This document shows, one piece after another, positions 17,000-25,341 of a stretch of 64,000 bases of DNA; position 1 is the stretch's first letter, and every line of letters starts with the position of its first letter. Source of the DNA: an uncultured Coriobacteriaceae bacterium (lineage in GTDB: Bacteria > Actinomycetota > Coriobacteriia > Coriobacteriales > Atopobiaceae). The notes under the pieces are model-generated. The model ran no database searches. It had not been told where the DNA came from and worked only from the letters and a program-made list of their open reading frames with translations. Position numbers and translations under genes: made by a program. The DNA lies in the NCBI GenBank assembly GCA_902788705.1, contig CADALE010000008.1:1-64000 (forward strand), in the 5' to 3' direction.

Positions 17000-19072
17000 C
17001 TACTTGTCGTCGGCCTTCTTGGTGGTGCGGCGCGCACGCGTCTTCTTGGCGGGCGCGGGCGCCTCGGCCTTCGTGGCGGCGTCGGCCTTGTCGGCCTTCT
17101 TGGTCGTGGCCTTCTTCCTGGGCTTGGGCAGCGGGCCCGCGTAACGCAGCACGGTGCCGCCCAGCGGGGGCACGCGCAGCACGATGGAGTCGGCCTGGTT
17201 GTTCCAGCCCTTGGCGGTGCTGCGGAACTTGTGCTTGCCGTTGGTCACGCCCGACCCTCCGAACTCCTGCGCGTCGGTGTTGAACACCTCCTGCCAGTAG
17301 CCCGGGCGCGGCACGCCAATGCGGTACTCCTCGTAGGGGTTCACCTCGAAGTTGATCAGCACCACGAGGTCGTCGGCCGGGTCGTCGCCGTGACGCACGT
17401 AGGAGATGACGCACTGGTCGGCGTTGTCGGCATCAATCCACTCGAAGCCGTCGGCCTCGTAGGCGCGCTGCCACAGCGCCGGGTGCTCGTTGTAGAACTT
17501 GTTGATGGCCGCCACGAAGCGCTGCTGCTGGCCGTGGTTCTCGTAGTTCTGCGCCAGGAAGTACTCGATGCCCTCGTAGTAGCGCCACTCGATGAACTGC
17601 GCGATCTCGTTGCCCATGAAGTTGAGCTTGCCGCCGGGGTGCGTCATCTGGTAGAAGGCCAGCGCGCGCATGCCGGCAAACTGGCGCCAGTAGTCGCCCG
17701 GCATGCGGGTGATCAGCGAGCACTTGCCGTGCACCACCTCGTCGTGGCTAAACGGCAGGATGAAGTTCTCGTTGAACGCGTACATGATGGAGAAGGTGAG
17801 CAGCTTGTGGTTGCCCGGGCGGAACGGGAAGTCGGTCTGCATGTAGTGCAGGGTGTCGTTCATCCAGCCCATGTCCCACTTGTAGTTGAAGCCCAGGCCG
17901 CCAACCTCGGGCGGGCGCGTCACCAGCGGCCACGCGGTGGACTCCTCGGCGATCATCATCACGTCGGGGTGGTACTTGCCGATGGTCTGGTTGCAGGTGC
18001 GGATGAACTCGATGGACACGAAGTCCTCTTCGCCGCCCTTGTCGTTGAACTTCTTCTGGGCGGGGTCGTCCACGCCGAAGTTGAGGTACAGCATGGAGGT
18101 GACGCCGTCGACGCGGATGCCGTCGGCATGGTACTCGCCCACCCAGTACAGCAGGTTGGAGATGAGGAAGGTGTGCACCTCGCCGCGGCTGAAATCAAAC
18201 TTGTAGGTGCCCCAGTTGGGGTGGATCTCCTTCTCGTAGAGCTTCTCGCCCACGAAGTTGGCTAGGCCGTGCGCGTCGGCGCAGAATCCGCCGGGCACCC
18301 AGTCGAGGATGACGCCGATGCCGGCCTTGTGGCAGGAGTCGACGAAGTGCTTGAACTGCTTGGGCGTGCCATAGCGGGACGTGGGGGCGTAGTAGCCGGT
18401 AAGCTGGTAGCCCCAGCTGCCGTCAAACGGGTGCTCCATGACGGGCAGCAGCTCGATGTGGCTGTAGCCCATCTCCTTCACGTAGGACACCAGCTGCTCG
18501 GACAGCTCGTCGTAGGTGAGGTACGAGCCGGCGTGGTCCTCGGAGTCGGGGTCGCCGTTGCCGGCAACGCCGTCGTCGTGGCGCTTCCAGCTGCCCAGGT
18601 GCACCTCGAAGATGTTGAGTGGGCGCTTCATGTGCGACGTCTTCTGGCGCTCGGCCATGTAGCGGGCGTCACCCCACTTGTAGCCCGTGATGTCGGCCGT
18701 GCGCGAGGCCGTGCCGGGGATGAGCTCGGCGCTGAAGGCGTAGGGGTCGGCCTTGTACAGCCAGTCGCCCTTGGGCGTCTCGATGACGTACTTGTAAAGC
18801 TGACCCTCCTCCACGTCGGGGATGAAGCCCTCCCACACGCCGCCGGTGGCGGTGCAGGTAAGTGCGTTGGCGCCATCGTCCCAGCCGTTGAACTCGCCGA
18901 CGACGTGCACGCTCTTGGCGTCGGGAGCCCACACGGCAAAGTGGTAGCCCTTCTGCGAGCCGCGCACCGCGGGATGGGCGCCCATCTTCTCGTAGCTGCG
19001 GTACCAGACGCCCTTTGCCATCATGAACAGGTCGTCATTGGTGAGGAAGAGGTTGCTGTCACGGGTAGCCAT
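17000..19072 (-). CDS. glgB: 1,4-alpha-glucan branching enzyme with basic tail
   Basis: GlgB forms alpha-1,6 branches in glycogen. The 690-residue protein has a CBM48 N-domain (HFAVWAPDAKSVHVVGEFNGW) and the GH13_9 catalytic barrel with GVILDWVPGGF, GIRVDGVTSMLYL (nucleophile), MMIAEESTAWP (acid/base) and LPFSHDEVVHGK, then the all-beta C-domain. After about residue 650 it ends in a Lys/Ala/Arg-rich tail of about 40 residues (KKATTKKADKADAATK and more) resembling histone-H1-like tails; this is not part of the enzyme fold. The ATG at 19072 has GGGAG six bases upstream. It has its own terminator and lies just upstream of glgP. Confidence 0.97.
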   Translation of the reverse strand: MATRDSNLFLTNDDLFMMAKGVWYRSYEKMGAHPAVRGSQKGYHFAVWAPDAKSVHVVGEFNGWDDGANALTCTATGGVWEGFIPDVEEGQLYKYVIETPKGDWLYKADPYAFSAELIPGTASRTADITGYKWGDARYMAERQKTSHMKRPLNIFEVHLGSWKRHDDGVAGNGDPDSEDHAGSYLTYDELSEQLVSYVKEMGYSHIELLPVMEHPFDGSWGYQLTGYYAPTSRYGTPKQFKHFVDSCHKAGIGVILDWVPGGFCADAHGLANFVGEKLYEKEIHPNWGTYKFDFSRGEVHTFLISNLLYWVGEYHADGIRVDGVTSMLYLNFGVDDPAQKKFNDKGGEEDFVSIEFIRTCNQTIGKYHPDVMMIAEESTAWPLVTRPPEVGGLGFNYKWDMGWMNDTLHYMQTDFPFRPGNHKLLTFSIMYAFNENFILPFSHDEVVHGKCSLITRMPGDYWRQFAGMRALAFYQMTHPGGKLNFMGNEIAQFIEWRYYEGIEYFLAQNYENHGQQQRFVAAINKFYNEHPALWQRAYEADGFEWIDADNADQCVISYVRHGDDPADDLVVLINFEVNPYEEYRIGVPRPGYWQEVFNTDAQEFGGSGVTNGKHKFRSTAKGWNNQADSIVLRVPPLGGTVLRYAGPLPKPRKKATTKKADKADAATKAEAPAPAKKTRARRTTKKADDK

Positions 19073-19350
19073 AGGTGTCTCCCATCGTAGTGGCCTCATG
19101 GGGCAGCTGCGACGTGCGTGCAATTGCAGCCGCGCCCTTGTGCATGGAACATGTTTATTCTAGTTATGGCTTGTTGGTCGTGCCCTCTCTCATCCGCAAG
19201 GGGTAGCGCACAACCGATGGAAGTTTGCGGATTGAGGGTGCTGGGCGGCCTGGCACGGCGCTGGCAAACGGCGCGCGGCGGGCATTCCGCGCCGCACGGG
19301 GCCGTTCCGTGCCATACTTGGTGCCAGCATATCGCCAGTTGGGAGGTTCC
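19073..19350. promoter_or_regulatory. Divergent intergenic region glgB/nth
   Basis: The 278 bases between the divergent glgB and nth starts must hold both promoters. No confident -35/-10 pair or operator was recognised. The nth reading frame stays open back to 19225 but lacks a ribosome site and typical residues there. Confidence 0.35.
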
Positions 19351-20067
19351 ATGCCCCGAGAGTCAAAGAAGGCCCGTCGCGAGCGAGCGGCCGAGGTGTG
19401 CCGCCGCATGGGCGAGCTGTATCCCGAGGTGCGCAGCGCCCTCAACTTCACCACGCCGTTCACGATGGTCATATGCGTGCTGCTGTCGGCGCAGACCACC
19501 GACGCCGCCGTCAACCGGGTCACGCCCGAGCTGTTTCGCCGCTGGCCCGACGCCGCGTCCATGGCCGAGGCCAATCCCGACGAGGTTGGCGAGGTGATTC
19601 GCAGCATCGGGTTCTGGCGGGGCAAGTCGCGGCACTGCGTGGAGGCTGCGCAGATGATCATGGCCGACTTCGGCGGCGAGGTGCCAAGCACCATGGAGGA
19701 GCTGACGCGCCTGCCGGGCGTGGGACGCAAGACCGCCAACATCGTGCTGAACAAGGCCTTTGGCATTGTGGACGGCATCGCGGTGGACACGCACGTGTAC
19801 CGCATCTCGTGCCGGTTGGGCTTCTCGAAGGCGCCTAACCCCCTTGCCTGCGAGCAGGACCTGCTCGAGCTGCTGCCGCAAGAGCTGTGGGGACCGGTCA
19901 ACGAGCAGTGGATCCACTTTGGGCGCGACATCTGCCATGCACAGAGCCCCGCATGCGGCGAGTGCCCGTTGGCCGACCTCTGTCCGTCGGCGTTCAGGGC
20001 CAACGGCAACCCCGACAAGGGCAAGGCGGTGCCGCGGGCAAGCAAGCGCAGGACCAAGGCAAAGTAG
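19351..20067 (+). CDS. nth: Endonuclease III
   Basis: Nth is the bifunctional glycosylase/AP lyase for oxidised pyrimidines. The 238-residue protein has the helix-hairpin-helix LPGVGRKTANIVLNKAF with the catalytic Lys of GRKTA, the catalytic Asp in AVDTHVYRIS, and the four Fe-S cysteines as CHAQSPACGECPLADLC. All key residues are intact, in contrast to the MutY-like gene at 23009-23905. The start at 19351 follows GGGAGG by five bases. It is one of few plus-strand genes and is followed directly by repeat array 2. Confidence 0.97.
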   Translation: MPRESKKARRERAAEVCRRMGELYPEVRSALNFTTPFTMVICVLLSAQTTDAAVNRVTPELFRRWPDAASMAEANPDEVGEVIRSIGFWRGKSRHCVEAAQMIMADFGGEVPSTMEELTRLPGVGRKTANIVLNKAFGIVDGIAVDTHVYRISCRLGFSKAPNPLACEQDLLELLPQELWGPVNEQWIHFGRDICHAQSPACGECPLADLCPSAFRANGNPDKGKAVPRASKRRTKAK

Positions 20068-20090
20068 GGCTTTTGGGGCGGCTCGCGGGG

Positions 20091-20345
20091 TGTCGGGAGT
20101 GGCACACGCGAACCACGCTTCCGACATCCTGGGGCGTTCTTGTGTCGGGAGTGGGGCATGCGCGCCGCGCTTCCGACATCCTGGGGCGGCCTGGTGTCGG
20201 GAGTGATGCGCGCTCGCCACACTTCCGACATTCTGGGATGGTCTGGTGACGGGAATGGCACACGCGAACCACGCTTCCGACATCCTGGGGCGGCCTGGTG
20301 TCGGGAGTGATGCGCGCTCGCCACACTTCCGACATCCCGGAACCC
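20091..20345 (+). repeat. 52-bp-period dyad repeat array (array 2)
   Basis: Five units start at 20091, 20143, 20195, 20247 and 20299, exactly 52 bp apart. Each begins TGTCGGGA (TGACGGGA in unit 4), ends CTTCCGACA and spans 36 bp, with a 16-bp connector (TCCTGGGGCGGCCTGG type). Units 1 and 4, and units 3 and 5, have near-identical interiors. The reverse complement of array 1 units aligns with these, so both arrays are one family. It lies 23 bases after the nth stop, in the convergent gap to metY. Confidence 0.9.
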
Positions 20346-20351
20346 TGAGAC

Positions 20352-20378
20352 GCGCCCGTGGCAATCTGTGCGGGCGCT
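20352..20378. repeat. Short GC hairpin after array 2
   Basis: GCGCCCG and CGGGCGC pair across a 13-base loop immediately downstream of array 2, between nth and metY. Its role is unknown. Confidence 0.4.
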
Positions 20379-20392
20379 TTGGCCCATTTGCG

Positions 20393-20460
20393 TCGTACGT
20401 CTGCGACGTTTCCCGCACAAACCCGCAGGATTCGCGAGCTGAAACGTCGCAGACGTACGA
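20393..20460. repeat. Inverted-repeat element A1 (constant-loop family A)
   Basis: Arms 20393-20412 and 20441-20460 are perfect 20-bp complements around a 28-base loop. The loop carries GAATCCTGCGG on the minus strand, the same core as the elements at 34.1, 39.1 and 47.7 kb. It lies 34 bases after the metY stop, in the convergent nth/metY gap. Confidence 0.9.
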
Positions 20461-20494
20461 TTGGATCGCCCTGCTTGTGTCGCCCAGGCCGCCG

Positions 20495-21808
20495 TTAGAT
20501 TGCCGCGAGCGCCTGGTCGAGGTCGGCGATGATGTCCTCGACGTCCTCGATGCCCACCGAGAGGCGGATGAGGTCCTCACCCAGGTGCGCCGCCTCAAGC
20601 TCCTCGGCGGAGAGCTGCGAGTGCGTGGTGGAAGCCGGATGGATGATCAGGCTCTTGGCGTCGCCCACGTTGGCCAGCAAGGTATGCAGCTTCACATGGT
20701 TGATGACCTCCAGGCCCGCCTGGCGGCCGCCCTTCACGCCAAACACCAGCGCGCCACCGAAGCCGTGGTGCAGCAGGCGGCTGGCCACCTCGTGGCTGGG
20801 GTCGTTCTCGAGGCCGGAGTAGCGCACCCAGCTCACCTTGGGATGTCCCTCGAGGTACTTGGCCACGGCCAGCGCGTTGTCGCTGTGGCGCTGGACGCGC
20901 AGGCTGAGGGTCTCGATACCCAGGCCGATGAGCTGCGCAGCATACGGGGAGAGGGTCGGGCCGATGTCGCGCAGGCGTTGGGCAAGCACGCGGGTGCCAA
21001 AGGGCGCGGCAGGCGCCGCCTGCGTCCAGATGGCGCCGTGGTAGGACTCGTCGGGCTCGGTGAGCGTGGGAAACTTGCCCGGCACGGCCGCCCAGTCGAA
21101 GGTGCCGGCGTCGATGACCGCGCCGCCGATGGTGGCGCCATGGCCGCCGATCCACTTGGTAAGCGACTCGATGACAACGGCGGCGCCGTCCTCGGCCGGA
21201 CGGTACAGGTAGGGCGTGGCAAAGGTGTTGTCCACGATGACGGGCAGGTTAAGCGACGCGGCGGCCTCGACCAGCGCCGGCACGTCGGCCACGTCCACCA
21301 GCGGGTTGCCGATGGTCTCGACGTACCAGAACTTGGTGTTTTCCCTCGAGGCTGCCACGAAGGCGTCAATGTCGTTGTTGGGCACGAAGGTGGTGGTGAT
21401 ACCCAGGTCGGCGAGGGTGTGCAGCAGGATGTTCCAGGTGCCGCCGTAGAGGGAGTCGGACGCCACGATGTGGTCGCCAGCCTTGGCGATGTTGGTGAAG
21501 GCCAGGACCTCGGCCGCGTGGCCGGATGCAACGCACACTGCGGAGGCGGCGCCCTCGATGGCGGCCACGCGGGCGGCGATGGAGTCGGTGGTGGAGTTGG
21601 TCAGGCGGCTGTAGACGTTGCCGGGACGTGCCAGGGCAAACTTCTGCGCGGCATCCTCGGCGTCGTCAAACTGCCAGGCAGCCGTGGCGTAGATGGGCAG
21701 CGCGGAGGCGCCCGTGGTGGGGTCGGGCGCGAGGCCGGCGTGGATCTGCAGGGTGTTGAAGTGCCTCTCGGGGTCGGACGCGAAGGTGGGGTCGAGTTCG
21801 AAGGACAT
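20495..21808 (-). CDS. metY: O-acetylhomoserine sulfhydrylase
   Basis: This PLP enzyme of the Cys/Met metabolism family makes homocysteine (or methionine) from O-acetylhomoserine and sulfide or thiol. The 437-residue length fits MetY rather than MetB/MetC (about 390). Visible are HFNTLQIHAG, the YATAAWQF region, YSRLTNSTTD, the PLP-binding SLTKWIGGHG with its Lys near residue 210, and SLGIEDVEDIIADL-type C-terminal residues (LSVGIEDVED). It stands alone with a long structured leader, which suggests regulation by sulfur or methionine status. Direct sulfhydrylation suits an anaerobe with sulfide available. Confidence 0.95.
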   Translation of the reverse strand: MSFELDPTFASDPERHFNTLQIHAGLAPDPTTGASALPIYATAAWQFDDAEDAAQKFALARPGNVYSRLTNSTTDSIAARVAAIEGAASAVCVASGHAAEVLAFTNIAKAGDHIVASDSLYGGTWNILLHTLADLGITTTFVPNNDIDAFVAASRENTKFWYVETIGNPLVDVADVPALVEAAASLNLPVIVDNTFATPYLYRPAEDGAAVVIESLTKWIGGHGATIGGAVIDAGTFDWAAVPGKFPTLTEPDESYHGAIWTQAAPAAPFGTRVLAQRLRDIGPTLSPYAAQLIGLGIETLSLRVQRHSDNALAVAKYLEGHPKVSWVRYSGLENDPSHEVASRLLHHGFGGALVFGVKGGRQAGLEVINHVKLHTLLANVGDAKSLIIHPASTTHSQLSAEELEAAHLGEDLIRLSVGIEDVEDIIADLDQALAAI

Positions 21809-22196
21809 GGGTCTACCTCTCTCTTGGACTTGAAGGCGGCGCAGGAGGTGCCGGGCCGAGTCTTCCCGGCGGCTCCGCGCGATTTGGATGTTTGCCTTGG
21901 ATTGTGCTGGGCGAGGTACGCCCGGACTCAGACTAGGGATGCAACGGAAAGCCCTAGCTCAAAGAGAGCCCGGGCTTGGGCATGAATAACCCCAAGCAGA
22001 TCAAACGGTTATATACGTGCTTCTTCTTCAACGCATATCCCTACCGTTTTGCTTCCAATTGACGAGACTTAATCCTAGTATTTTGCTTCGATTTGTCAAC
22101 GTGCGTAGCAAGGCGTTAACAATGGGATGGACATAGTGGCGAGATAGCCGGTGGGCGGTTGGGTCGCCTAGGTCACCACGCCCGGGTCACCAACAC
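21809..22196 (-). promoter_or_regulatory. metY leader with three hairpins
   Basis: The gap from rubrerythrin to metY contains three clear hairpins on the minus strand: CTTGGG/CCCAAG (21975-21980 with 21991-21996), CTAGGG/CCCTAG (21933-21938 with 21952-21957) and GGGCG/CGCCC (21909-21913 with 21919-21923). They form a compact 90-base block ending about 100 bases before the ATG. I do not recognise the conserved core of a SAM riboswitch class. The region beyond about 22000 is AT-rich and probably holds the promoter. Confidence 0.5.
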
Positions 22197-22230
22197 AAAA
22201 AACGCCCGCCCCGGAAGACCGGGACGGGCG
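22197..22230 (-). terminator. Intrinsic terminator of rubrerythrin
   Basis: A 12-bp nearly perfect stem with loop AAGA (22203-22214 with 22219-22230) is followed by six T on the minus strand (22197-22202). Confidence 0.93.
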
Positions 22231-22281
22231 CATGCTCGCAGACGCGAATGGCAGGGTGGCGGGCCCCGCCGCAGCTACGGC

Positions 22282-22827
22282 CTAGTAGTTGACCGACTGC
22301 TCCTCGAAGTAGCTCTGCGGATGGTTGCAGGTGGGGCACACCTTCGGGGCGGTTGCGCCGACGTGCAGGTGGCCGCAGTTCAGGCACTTCCACACCTTGA
22401 CGCCCTCGCGCTCGAACACCTCGCCGGACTCGATGCGCTCGGCAAGCTTGCGATAGCGCTCCTCGTGGGCGCGCTCGATGTCGCCGACCAGGCGGAACTT
22501 GGCGGCAATCTCGGTGAAGCCCTCCTCCTTGGCGGTGGCGGCAAAGCCGGCATACATGTCGGTCCACTCGGCGTTCTCGCCAGCGGCAGCGTCAAGCAGG
22601 TTGGTGAGCGTGTCGGGCACCGCGCCGCCGTGCAGGTACTTGAACCACAGCTTCGCGTGCTCCTTCTCGTTCAGGCTCGTCTCCAGGAAGATCTGCTGGA
22701 TCTGGACGTAGCCCTCCTTCTTGGCCTGGCTGGCGTAATACTGATACTTGGTGTGTGCCTGTGACTCACCGGCAAACGCATACTCGAGGTTCTTCTTCGT
22801 CTGCGAGCTCTCAAAATCAACTGCCAT
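22282..22827 (-). CDS. rbr: Rubrerythrin
   Basis: Rubrerythrin reduces hydrogen peroxide in anaerobes. The 181-residue protein has the ferritin-like diiron domain ([69 protein letters not shown]), shown in short motifs here, with the expected Glu/His ligands. The C-terminal rubredoxin-like knuckle has [11 protein letters not shown] and [12 protein letters not shown], the four iron cysteines. The ATG at 22827 is preceded by GAGGAG six bases upstream. It is monocistronic, with a strong terminator. It supports an anaerobic lifestyle. Confidence 0.97.
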   Translation of the reverse strand: MAVDFESSQTKKNLEYAFAGESQAHTKYQYYASQAKKEGYVQIQQIFLETSLNEKEHAKLWFKYLHGGAVPDTLTNLLDAAAGENAEWTDMYAGFAATAKEEGFTEIAAKFRLVGDIERAHEERYRKLAERIESGEVFEREGVKVWKCLNCGHLHVGATAPKVCPTCNHPQSYFEEQSVNY

Positions 22828-23008
22828 GGGCTCTCCTCTCATTCGAAATGGCGGCGCGCAAGGCGACGCCGGCTGGCCCCCAGCCAGCCATTCCATCTTA
22901 CCGTGTTTGCAGCATCGGCGCGAGGCACTTCTTTATCGAATGGGCGGATGAGCGGAGGCTCCGTGGGGCTTGCGGCAACACGGCGCTGCGAACCTGGCAC
23001 CCAAGGCG

Positions 23009-23905
23009 TCATGCCATCCAGCGGCCGTCCGCCTCGTGGCAGAATCCCTCGGCCGACAGCTCCCGCAGCAGCGACTGCGCCTCGTCGGCCGCAATCGGTC
23101 CCCTGCCAGCCTGAGCCTCCTGGGCGCTTAGCTCGTCGGCCACCTGCTGGATGCTCACGCCCTGCTCGCGATGGGCAAGCAGCACCCGCACCACCATGGC
23201 GCGACGCTGCCGGTGCGACCCCTCGAAGCGCGACTGGCGCACGTGCCCGCGCGAGCGCCGCGAGGGGTTGGGCACTTCCCTCTTCAGCCATGCACCGTAG
23301 TCAAGCAGGGCAAAGTACCAAGTACGGGGGTCGTCGGCCGGGTTGCTGGCGTCGGGTGGGCAGCAGGCGGCCACCAGCGGCGTCAGCTCGCGGTCGGCCA
23401 CGTCCTGCGCCTCGGGATACAGCTCGTGCAGAAACACCGTGCGCACGTTGGTCTCGAGGTACACTCCGGGCAGGTCGAGCGCAAAAGCGCGAATGCCCGC
23501 CGCAGTGGCAGGCCCAATGCCCGGCAGCGCCACAAGCTGGTCAACCTCGTGCGGCAGCTGACCTCCTGCCGCGTGCACCGCCTGCGCAGCGCGCCACACC
23601 GAGAGCGCCCGCCGGTTGTATCCCAGGCCCTGCCACTCGTCCAGCACGTCGGCCGCCTCGGCCATGGCCAGGGCGTCCACCGTGGGAAAGCGACGCAGCC
23701 ACTGCTGCCAGCGGCCGTCAACGCGGCTCACCTGCGTCTGCTGCAGCATCACTTCCGAGATCCACACCTCGTAGGGGTCGCGCGAGCGCCGCCACGGGAG
23801 GTCGCGATACAGCTCGGCACCGCGCTCCAGCACCTTCTCGCGAAAGGCCTCGAGCTGCGGCGACAAGGGCCGCTGGCCCAGCATCACATTCTGCTGCTTG
23901 TTCAC
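23009..23905 (-). CDS. MutY-like HhH-GPD glycosylase lacking Fe-S ligands
   Basis: The 298-residue protein has the MutY hallmarks PYEVWISEVMLQQTQV and W-rich substrate region, plus the HhH motif LPGIGPATAAGIRAFA. Two features are odd. At the catalytic Asp position (LDGNVKR in MutY) it has LETNVRTVF, Glu for Asp. And no C-X6-C-X2-C-X5-C Fe-S ligands follow; the region VPNPSRRSRGHVRQSRFEGS is basic instead. Fe-S-free MutY proteins are known in some anaerobes and lactobacilli. Activity on A:8-oxoG is therefore plausible but unproven. The GTG start at 23905 has GGAGGG 12-13 bases upstream. It is 27 bases after the Rrf2 gene. Confidence 0.85.
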   Translation of the reverse strand: MNKQQNVMLGQRPLSPQLEAFREKVLERGAELYRDLPWRRSRDPYEVWISEVMLQQTQVSRVDGRWQQWLRRFPTVDALAMAEAADVLDEWQGLGYNRRALSVWRAAQAVHAAGGQLPHEVDQLVALPGIGPATAAGIRAFALDLPGVYLETNVRTVFLHELYPEAQDVADRELTPLVAACCPPDASNPADDPRTWYFALLDYGAWLKREVPNPSRRSRGHVRQSRFEGSHRQRRAMVVRVLLAHREQGVSIQQVADELSAQEAQAGRGPIAADEAQSLLRELSAEGFCHEADGRWMA

Positions 23906-23932
23906 GTGCGCCGCTCGCCCTCCGCCACCGGG

Positions 23933-24397
23933 CTACGCGAGCTTGGTGCGCTCCTCAAGCGTAAGCGCCTCGAACTGGTACCCCTCGCGCAGCACGGGGC
24001 AACGCCCCTCCATGACCACCTCGTAGAGGGTAACAGAATCGAAGAGGTCGCGCAGGAGGTAGTTGGCCTGCAGCCACAGGCTCCGGAAGCCGTTGAGGTC
24101 GTCCTGGGGCGGGCAGTCGTCGGCATACTCGGCCACGCAGATGGGACCCTGGATGGCCTCGATGACGACGCGCACCGTGGTTGTGCGAGGGTCTATGGCC
24201 AGCTTCATGCCACCATGGCTGCCGCGAATGCTGTCCACGACGCCGGCGCGCACAAGATCGTGCTGTATGGACCGGGCGAACGAGTAAGGCACGTCATTCT
24301 TCTCGGCGGCAAGGCGCACCGAAACGATGCCGCCCTCGTTCCTTACGAGCTCTGCCAACATGCGAATCGCATAGTCGGTCTTCTTGGAAATCTCCAC
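23933..24397 (-). CDS. Rrf2-family transcriptional regulator
   Basis: The 154-residue protein starts VEISKKTDYAIRMLAELVRN, a typical Rrf2 winged-helix start, followed by the recognition helix region VPYSFARSIQHDLVRAG and wing SIRGSHGGMKLA. Two cysteines in ICVAEYADDCPP and one in GRCPVL fall near the IscR-type cluster region, but spacing differs from IscR, so cluster binding is uncertain. The GTG start at 24397 has GGAGG six bases upstream. It lies between a HAD phosphatase and the MutY-like gene. A role in redox or iron-sulfur sensing is inferred from the family; its targets are unknown. Confidence 0.9.
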   Translation of the reverse strand: MEISKKTDYAIRMLAELVRNEGGIVSVRLAAEKNDVPYSFARSIQHDLVRAGVVDSIRGSHGGMKLAIDPRTTTVRVVIEAIQGPICVAEYADDCPPQDDLNGFRSLWLQANYLLRDLFDSVTLYEVVMEGRCPVLREGYQFEALTLEERTKLA

Positions 24398-24443
24398 GGC
24401 GTCCTCCCCTCGGCTGAGCGGGGTAGAAGGCGGCACATACGAC

Positions 24444-25130
24444 CTACAGGGTTGTCCCCCATTTAAGTATATCCCATTGATGGCGCTTTGCGGAGAACTT
24501 AAGTGCATAACTCGGATTAACAACATAGGCTTTATGGGCACTGCAAAGAAGTTGCTGGTCAGAATGGTGATCGCCATATGCGTAGGCAATATACCAGCTA
24601 CCACTTCCTAGGTGTTCGTCCGCCCAGCGAGCAACGGCGCGCACCTTCTCTTTGCCCTCCACGACCTCGCCGGCAACAAGGGCCAGATACTGGCCGTCGG
24701 GACCCTGCTGCATCTCGGTCGCGACAAAAGCGTCGACGCGCATGTAATTTGCAGCGCGCTCGGCAACCTCATGAAAGGTTGCCGACACCAGCAGCGTGAC
24801 GCATCCCTCGGCCTTGCGGCGGGCAACCTCGCTCAGGGCCTCCTGGTAATAGCGGGGCACCATGACCTCGTCGTGGAAGGCGTGCATGGTCTCGCGAACC
24901 GCATTGGGCTGGGCTCGGTTGAGCGAGCGAAGGATGACTTCGCGCGGCTCGCCCTGGCGGTGCGGCAGGCGCAGCTTGTAGCGTATACCCCACCAGGCAA
25001 GGCGTGCTGCAGAGGGAAGGCTAACCACGTGGTGGCGAAGCAGGTACTGGGAGATGAGCGACCCCGACTGGCCATTCACTGACGTGCCGTCAAGGTCGAA
25101 GACCGCGATGGGGGTTCTGCTGGCTTGCAC
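24444..25130 (-). CDS. HAD-superfamily (IB) phosphatase
   Basis: The 228-residue protein shows HAD motif I VFDLDGTSVNG (residues 10-20), a motif II Ser in LLVSATFHEV, Lys in EGKEKVRA, and motif IV YGDHHSDQQLL. This fits the SerB/YfhB-like subclass IB, which acts on small phosphorylated metabolites; the substrate cannot be told. The GTG start at 25130 follows GGGAGG by five bases. It lies directly beyond the tRNA-Asp terminator, and 46 bases before the Rrf2 start. Confidence 0.88.
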   Translation of the reverse strand: MQASRTPIAVFDLDGTSVNGQSGSLISQYLLRHHVVSLPSAARLAWWGIRYKLRLPHRQGEPREVILRSLNRAQPNAVRETMHAFHDEVMVPRYYQEALSEVARRKAEGCVTLLVSATFHEVAERAANYMRVDAFVATEMQQGPDGQYLALVAGEVVEGKEKVRAVARWADEHLGSGSWYIAYAYGDHHSDQQLLCSAHKAYVVNPSYALKFSAKRHQWDILKWGTTL

Positions 25131-25148
25131 AGTGCCTCCCTAGATAGC

Positions 25149-25172
25149 AAAAAGGCCCCGGATACCGGGGCC
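25149..25172 (-). terminator. Intrinsic terminator of tRNA-Asp
   Basis: An 8-bp stem GGCCCCGG/CCGGGGCC with loop ATA (25154-25172) is followed by five T on the minus strand, 12 bases after the tRNA. Confidence 0.9.
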
Positions 25173-25183
25173 CTAGCAGACAA

Positions 25184-25260
<77 letters not shown>

Positions 25261-25341
25261 GTGTTGGTGCAAAAGCTATTGTACACATAACCGCCGAACC
25301 TTGTCTAGAGGCAATTTAAGAAACTTGGGACGATATGTGCC

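Noticed and set aside
14281..17283. Very long open frame antisense to glgP and glgB
   Set aside because: It is a reading-frame shadow caused by high GC at third positions; it has low-complexity Val/Leu/His/Gly composition and no family motifs.
19225..19350. Longer N-terminus for endonuclease III
   Set aside because: The extra 42 codons have no ribosome site, and GGGAGG directly precedes the ATG at 19351.
21809..22100. SAM-I riboswitch upstream of metY
   Set aside because: The conserved core and kink-turn signature could not be identified; kept as an unassigned structured leader.
24489..24504. Second copy of the 29-kb inverted-repeat end within the HAD gene
   Set aside because: It is a single near match inside coding sequence with no partner, so it is not listed as an element.
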